Positions 21,287-24,595 of a DNA stretch of 24,595 bases are shown piece after piece. Origin of the DNA: a virus. Every line of letters begins with the position of its first letter. Position 1 is the first letter of the stretch. Position numbers and translations under genes: made by a program. The stretch is from the IMG/VR virus record IMGVR_UViG_3300029448_000420, positions 1 to 24,595 of that record. The stretch is one strand, 5' to 3'. The notes below the pieces were generated by a model that saw nothing but the letters and a program-made list of their open reading frames with translations, was not told where the DNA came from and ran no database searches.

Positions 21287-21949
21287 TCAATATTCGGGAA
21301 TAGGATCAGTCTCTGCATAACCTTTTGCCTTACCTTTTGACTGATCTTTAGAGCCTTGAGATTTTTCAAGATCTTTGCGAGTAGAAAAATCATTTGCAAC
21401 GATTGCACGATAAGGACTAGTGTCGCCCTCCTTACGATACTCACGAATATAACCGTGCACGCAGATAGGACGCCCTGATCTAAAACGCTCAAGCAACTTA
21501 GGCTTGCGGCTTTCATGCAATTCCATATATAGCCAAGTCGTTACGTCAGAATTATCTAAAGTAGTTCCAATTTTAATGGCGCAGACTCCATTCTTTCGAT
21601 CTTTAGCTTCATCTTTACCGAAGAAAGCATTACCAAGAACCACTTGATTGCAATACATGTCTTGAGGAATGTTCGGCTCAATCGTTGTAATAATCAAGTC
21701 AAGAGGCTGTGAAGTGTCATCATTAAAGACGAGGTAACCAGTCACTAAGGCCTTAGTGCTTTGTTTCCATTCGTGGAACGAATCAAGTTTACCTCCTGTT
21801 TTGTTGAAGCAGAGTAGGCGTAGTTTGACCTCTCCAGAACTATTATTAGAGGGCACAACAGCATCAGCACCGCAATAGTCGAGCCCATAAACATTAATTG
21901 GATCTGGGAAATGGGATCTGAGTTCAACAGTAGCAGCAATAAAATTCAT
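21287..21949 (-). CDS. SSB-like OB-fold protein, 220 aa
   Basis: Residues about 105-185 look like an SSB OB-fold (VVLGNAFFGKDEAKDRKNGV, TTWLYMELHESRKPKLLERF, GRPICVHGYIREYRKEGDTS). The N-terminal part may be a second OB barrel (LRLLCFNKTGG, TKALVTGYLVF). The tail is charged, ending DPIPEY, similar in form to the DDDIPF tail of bacterial SSB. It would coat single-stranded DNA during replication. Domain limits are read by eye. Confidence 0.7.
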   Translation of the reverse strand: MNFIAATVELRSHFPDPINVYGLDYCGADAVVPSNNSSGEVKLRLLCFNKTGGKLDSFHEWKQSTKALVTGYLVFNDDTSQPLDLIITTIEPNIPQDMYCNQVVLGNAFFGKDEAKDRKNGVCAIKIGTTLDNSDVTTWLYMELHESRKPKLLERFRSGRPICVHGYIREYRKEGDTSPYRAIVANDFSTRKDLEKSQGSKDQSKGKAKGYAETDPIPEY

Positions 21950-21985
21950 ATTTGTGGGATATCAATCAGCCTTTAGTTTAAAGAC

Positions 21986-22618
21986 TTAACCCCACATTGC
22001 GTGAGTTATTGTAGGCAGTTCATTGTCTAAAATTTCTCCTATACTAGCAGCAATTTGCATGTGTTCACGTTGAGTTCCATTACTAGCGCGAAGATCAACA
22101 TAGTGAAGCCAACTACGAATAGTGCCACACATATACAAGCGAGTAACTGTATTTAAAGGGAGTACAGAACGAGCACATTCTTTAGCTACACCTGAGTGAA
22201 GCAATGATTCATAAAGAGTAACTGACTCACGGAAGTGATCGTCAATGCGCTGCTTATAGTAGTCTTTAGTTACTTCAGGCAGATCATCTATAGAATTCTG
22301 CCTGTTCTTTTCATCCTGACGTCGGAGATCAGGCAATACCGTAGCGAACGTATCTGTCGGGATAGCGTACCTTTGAGAAAATTCTTGAAAGGTAAACGAT
22401 CGATGCCTAAGAATTTGTGCACTGATTGCACGAGTTGTGTGTATCTCAATGCACATTGACGCCATTTCGAATGGAGACCAGTGCTTGTGTTTGATGAGAT
22501 ATTTGATAAGACGTTCAACATTAGGATTGTCCTCATTTTTTGGATTAGATACTCTAGCAATTTTACCGATAAGTGCTTCTGCGTCTGGTGTAATCCAGAC
22601 TAATTTAGAGTTATGCAT
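21986..22618 (-). CDS. thyX: Flavin-dependent thymidylate synthase
   Basis: 210 aa. The ThyX motif is present as RHRSFTFQEFSQRY (71-84), against the classical RHRxxSxNExSxRY (Thr for Ser and Gln for Asn, as in many cyanobacterial and phage ThyX). Further signatures: HWSPFEMASM near the N-terminus and LRASNGTQREHMQIA near the C-terminus. The enzyme methylates dUMP to dTMP using FAD, NADPH and methylene-tetrahydrofolate. It heads the minus-strand replication operon, near the RNR beta gene. The ATG at 22618 faces the divergent + gene at 22654. Confidence 0.93.
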   Translation of the reverse strand: MHNSKLVWITPDAEALIGKIARVSNPKNEDNPNVERLIKYLIKHKHWSPFEMASMCIEIHTTRAISAQILRHRSFTFQEFSQRYAIPTDTFATVLPDLRRQDEKNRQNSIDDLPEVTKDYYKQRIDDHFRESVTLYESLLHSGVAKECARSVLPLNTVTRLYMCGTIRSWLHYVDLRASNGTQREHMQIAASIGEILDNELPTITHAMWG

Positions 22619-22653
22619 TACAATAAAAAAGTATTTACAAATAATAGCTTATA

Positions 22654-23628
22654 ATGGCTAATTTTGACAAAAAGTGGAGTGAACTTTCTCAAGAAGAAAG
22701 TATAGATATGAAGGAGCAGTTTGGTAGCAAACAAGCTTGGCAAGATGCTAAAGCTCAATACGAAGGTTATGGAAACGAAGCGGATAAGAAAGCAAATAAA
22801 ACTACTACGTCTGGGGTACATCAGGAAGAAGCTGACGAACCCACTCCTGCTCAGACAGAGAATCGTGCAGAAGCTTTAGAACGTACTCAAAACTATTCAG
22901 CTCAATCATCTAGTACAAATACAAACTCAAGTGGTTTAAGGACAGACGGTTACGCAACAGTTGATGATAGCGGTAAAACAGTTACATATTATGGTAAAGA
23001 AGCAGAAAAAATGAAAGCTGCTGATGCCAAATCAAGCAAAACTATAGATACATCATCACCTGCATATGCTACTGAAACAGGATACGGAGCTGATGGCAGT
23101 TTGACTGCTAAACAAATTGAAGATATGGGATATACTCCCCACCTTTATAGAGAATCGGATTATACTCAGCATATAAACACTCAGTTTTTTGATCCAAATT
23201 CAGCAGAAGCGATTAAAGCTCGTCAAGAGTTTGAAGGAGTGAATCCATATCATACAGGTGAAATTGATAGTAAACTCAAGAATGTTAATCATGATTTTTA
23301 CGATCCAAGCGTAAATGAAGGATATGCTTTTACTGCGGCTCAAGGAGATACCCCTGCTCAGCACAATTACGATGGAGATCGTAAAGCAGGCGAAGAGCTA
23401 TATAAAAGTCAGTTAAAAGATGCTGGAATGGATATGAATACATTTAATGTACCGCGTGGACATGAATGGGATCCAGTTAAAGGGTATTATGTACCAAATA
23501 CAAAAACACGACAAGGTTCAGCAGCTACATATGACAACATGTTTATGAGAGAACCTCAGAACTTAACTACAGATCGAAAATCTTATATTCACAAATCATA
23601 TAATCCACTTAGCGCTTATACTTCGTAA
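22654..23628 (+). CDS. Low-complexity hydrophilic protein, 324 aa
   Basis: Start ATG at 22654. Strongly hydrophilic and rich in Asn, Thr, Ser, Asp, Gly, Lys and Tyr; no membrane or signal segment. The N-terminal 30 residues are helical (FDKKWSELSQEESIDMKEQF). The middle is likely disordered, with repeated aromatic-Asp elements (FFDPNSAEA, NHDFYDPSVN, GHEWDPVKGYYVPN). I recognise no family; such proteins are often virion or scaffold components. It is a + strand gene between minus-strand genes, ending flush against the stop of the next. Confidence 0.65.
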   Translation: MANFDKKWSELSQEESIDMKEQFGSKQAWQDAKAQYEGYGNEADKKANKTTTSGVHQEEADEPTPAQTENRAEALERTQNYSAQSSSTNTNSSGLRTDGYATVDDSGKTVTYYGKEAEKMKAADAKSSKTIDTSSPAYATETGYGADGSLTAKQIEDMGYTPHLYRESDYTQHINTQFFDPNSAEAIKARQEFEGVNPYHTGEIDSKLKNVNHDFYDPSVNEGYAFTAAQGDTPAQHNYDGDRKAGEELYKSQLKDAGMDMNTFNVPRGHEWDPVKGYYVPNTKTRQGSAATYDNMFMREPQNLTTDRKSYIHKSYNPLSAYTS

Positions 23629-23895
23629 TTAGTCATCATTGTTTTTTATTTTTCCATATAGCTTAGGTCTAATTCGTCCGTAACCTGATTCGATTGAATG
23701 AATAGGATTGTCTTTCCCTAACTTGTCGTAGTATTCGTCAAAGATATCAGTTTTAGAATAAGCACGTACAGCATCGAACTGACGCTCACCATCTTTGGTA
23801 AATGTAATAATGTGAACGTCAGTTGGAAGTTGAGTGTCGTCAAATGTATCTGGACAAATGTCTTGTTCGACGACTTGAATTTTACTACTATGCAT
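23629..23895 (-). CDS. Hypothetical small protein, 88 aa
   Basis: ATG at 23895, overlapping the end of the RNR gene by 8 nt, so it is probably cotranscribed and coupled. Sequence: MHSSKIQVVEQDICPDTFDD, VHIITFTKDGERQFDAVRAY, then FDEYYDKLGKDN. A small alpha/beta protein; beta-strand, helix and an IHSIESGYG segment are plausible. Nothing recognised. The stop codon abuts the convergent + gene. Confidence 0.65.
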   Translation of the reverse strand: MHSSKIQVVEQDICPDTFDDTQLPTDVHIITFTKDGERQFDAVRAYSKTDIFDEYYDKLGKDNPIHSIESGYGRIRPKLYGKIKNNDD

Positions 23896-24595
23896 ATTGA
23901 GGTAGGTTTACATTATTGGTTTCAAAGAAAGCAGGCATACGACTAGCCCGTGTTTCAATTAGACCTTCAGCTTTTCCTCTCTTGTAGAGAGAATCTGAAC
24001 TCGAAAGCCAGAAGTTGCTGGAGAGATGCTTGTGATCACATTCCCCTTTGAGGGACTGAAGTACCCACGAGACCGTAGCGCGGCGGAGATTGTTGAGGGT
24101 TTTGTCAGACGTAAGTCCAAGCGCTTCGCATACAAGCGTGTTGGCTGCCACGTGTGTTTGTTCGTCTCGACTGATGTCAGCACTTGTTGTGCGGAGTCCT
24201 GTATCACCAAGGAATCGGAAGATGGGTAGGAGGACGAAGAAGACACTTCTCTCCAATACAACGGCTTTGAGTACGGGATGGCGATCGAGTTCGAGCCACG
24301 CATTCTTAATCCTTTGAGCTTCTTTCTCAAACCGAATGGGGATTTGATGCGCTTCAGCAGCGTAGTTAAGTGCGAGATCATGTTTCTCTTCGTCTTGTAC
24401 ATTAGATTCTAGTAATTCTTTGCAGCCTTTAATATCAGGCAGATCACCTTTCATAGCATCTTTAATAAAGTCACCAACTGGAATCTCAAGACAGCGAAGT
24501 GCAAGAGCTCTTTGGATAACTTCTTCGCCTCCTTGCAGGAGTTGACCAGACGATACTTGAACAGGTGTCCATGTACGTTTGCGCTGATGAAGCTG
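23888..24595 (-). CDS. Class I ribonucleotide reductase beta-like subunit (5' partial)
   Basis: The frame is open to the right edge; the ATG at 24454 is internal. Upstream residues read LLQGGEEVIQRALALRC. Ferritin-like di-metal ligands are visible: the GEE acidic residue, ESNVQDEEKHDLALNY (ExxH), VVLERSVFF (E) and SRDEQTHVAAN (ExxH). At the usual radical-Tyr place, four residues after the first His, there is Leu; the next Tyr is at +6. This recalls, from memory, the atypical class I RNR beta subunits of cyanopodo- and cyanosiphoviruses. It would reduce ribonucleotides with an alpha subunit encoded outside the window. Confidence 0.7.
   Translation of the reverse strand, partial: QLHQRKRTWTPVQVSSGQLLQGGEEVIQRALALRCLEIPVGDFIKDAMKGDLPDIKGCKELLESNVQDEEKHDLALNYAAEAHQIPIRFEKEAQRIKNAWLELDRHPVLKAVVLERSVFFVLLPIFRFLGDTGLRTTSADISRDEQTHVAANTLVCEALGLTSDKTLNNLRRATVSWVLQSLKGECDHKHLSSNFWLSSSDSLYKRGKAEGLIETRASRMPAFFETNNVNLPQYA

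Noticed and set aside
20484-21290. Longer N-terminus (TTG at 21290) for the 246-aa SSB-like protein
   Set aside because: Adds a hydrophobic AT-rich leader from non-coding sequence; ATG 21224 fits better.
22651-22656. TATAAT-like box at the start of the 22654 gene
   Set aside because: It coincides with the start codon (ATAATGG), so it cannot be the -10 element of that gene with a normal leader.

Overview
This window is part of a tailed double-stranded DNA phage genome, most likely a marine phage of unicellular cyanobacteria (Synechococcus-like). The assignment is inferred. It rests on a cluster of small proteins that I recognise from memory as typical of marine cyanophages (59-aa MACKKSEL-type, 44-aa MDPTELEN-type, DUF5872-type, secreted proteins, an 8952 membrane-associated peptide), on a small protein that aligns by eye with the phycobilisome-degradation adaptor NblA, and on the moderate AT bias. 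No portal, terminase, capsid or RNA polymerase gene lies in the window, so the morphotype cannot be read here. A complete tyrosine integrase (6439-7206) suggests the ability, or former ability, to integrate.

Layout. Positions 1-10750 are almost all on the + strand. They hold two receptor-binding or tail-fibre proteins ending in S74 intramolecular chaperone domains, a strong terminator, a run of small conserved phage proteins with an M15/LAS-type peptidase (probable endolysin), the integrase with candidate att-like repeats, a proline-rich membrane protein, three small membrane or coiled-coil proteins (candidate lysis module), an HNH endonuclease and the NblA-like gene. A minus-strand pair encoding secreted proteins (7810-8666) interrupts this block. 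A bidirectional terminator at 10755-10778 separates it from the minus-strand half.

Positions 10800-22618 are almost entirely minus strand and form the replication and nucleotide module. Read in the transcription direction (right to left) it holds ThyX, two SSB-like proteins with acidic/aromatic tails, a coiled-coil protein, a PD-(D/E)XK nuclease, an AEP primase-VirE helicase, small unknowns, an HNH-like protein, a Dam-methyltransferase-like protein, a CDA-fold deaminase-like protein, and a T7-type DNA polymerase split into separate exonuclease and polymerase genes. The leftmost part has two short conserved ORFs and an outer-membrane-barrel protein. A single DUF3310 gene (14191-14604) runs the other way inside the block. 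At the right end are a + strand low-complexity protein and the minus-strand 3' part of a class I ribonucleotide reductase beta-like subunit.

How the genes fit together. RNR and ThyX would supply dNTPs; the AEP primase/helicase, SSB-like proteins, nuclease and split polymerase would form the replisome. The combination is a T7-type polymerase without a T7-type primase/helicase. Three proteins in the minus cluster keep their fold signatures but have lost canonical active-site residues: the deaminase-like protein (no HxE, no PCxxC), the Dam-like protein (NPPY replaced by SPKG) and an HNH-like protein (first His missing). The most interesting items are these pseudo-enzymes, the split polymerase, the NblA-like gene and the fibre carrying two tandem S74 domains.
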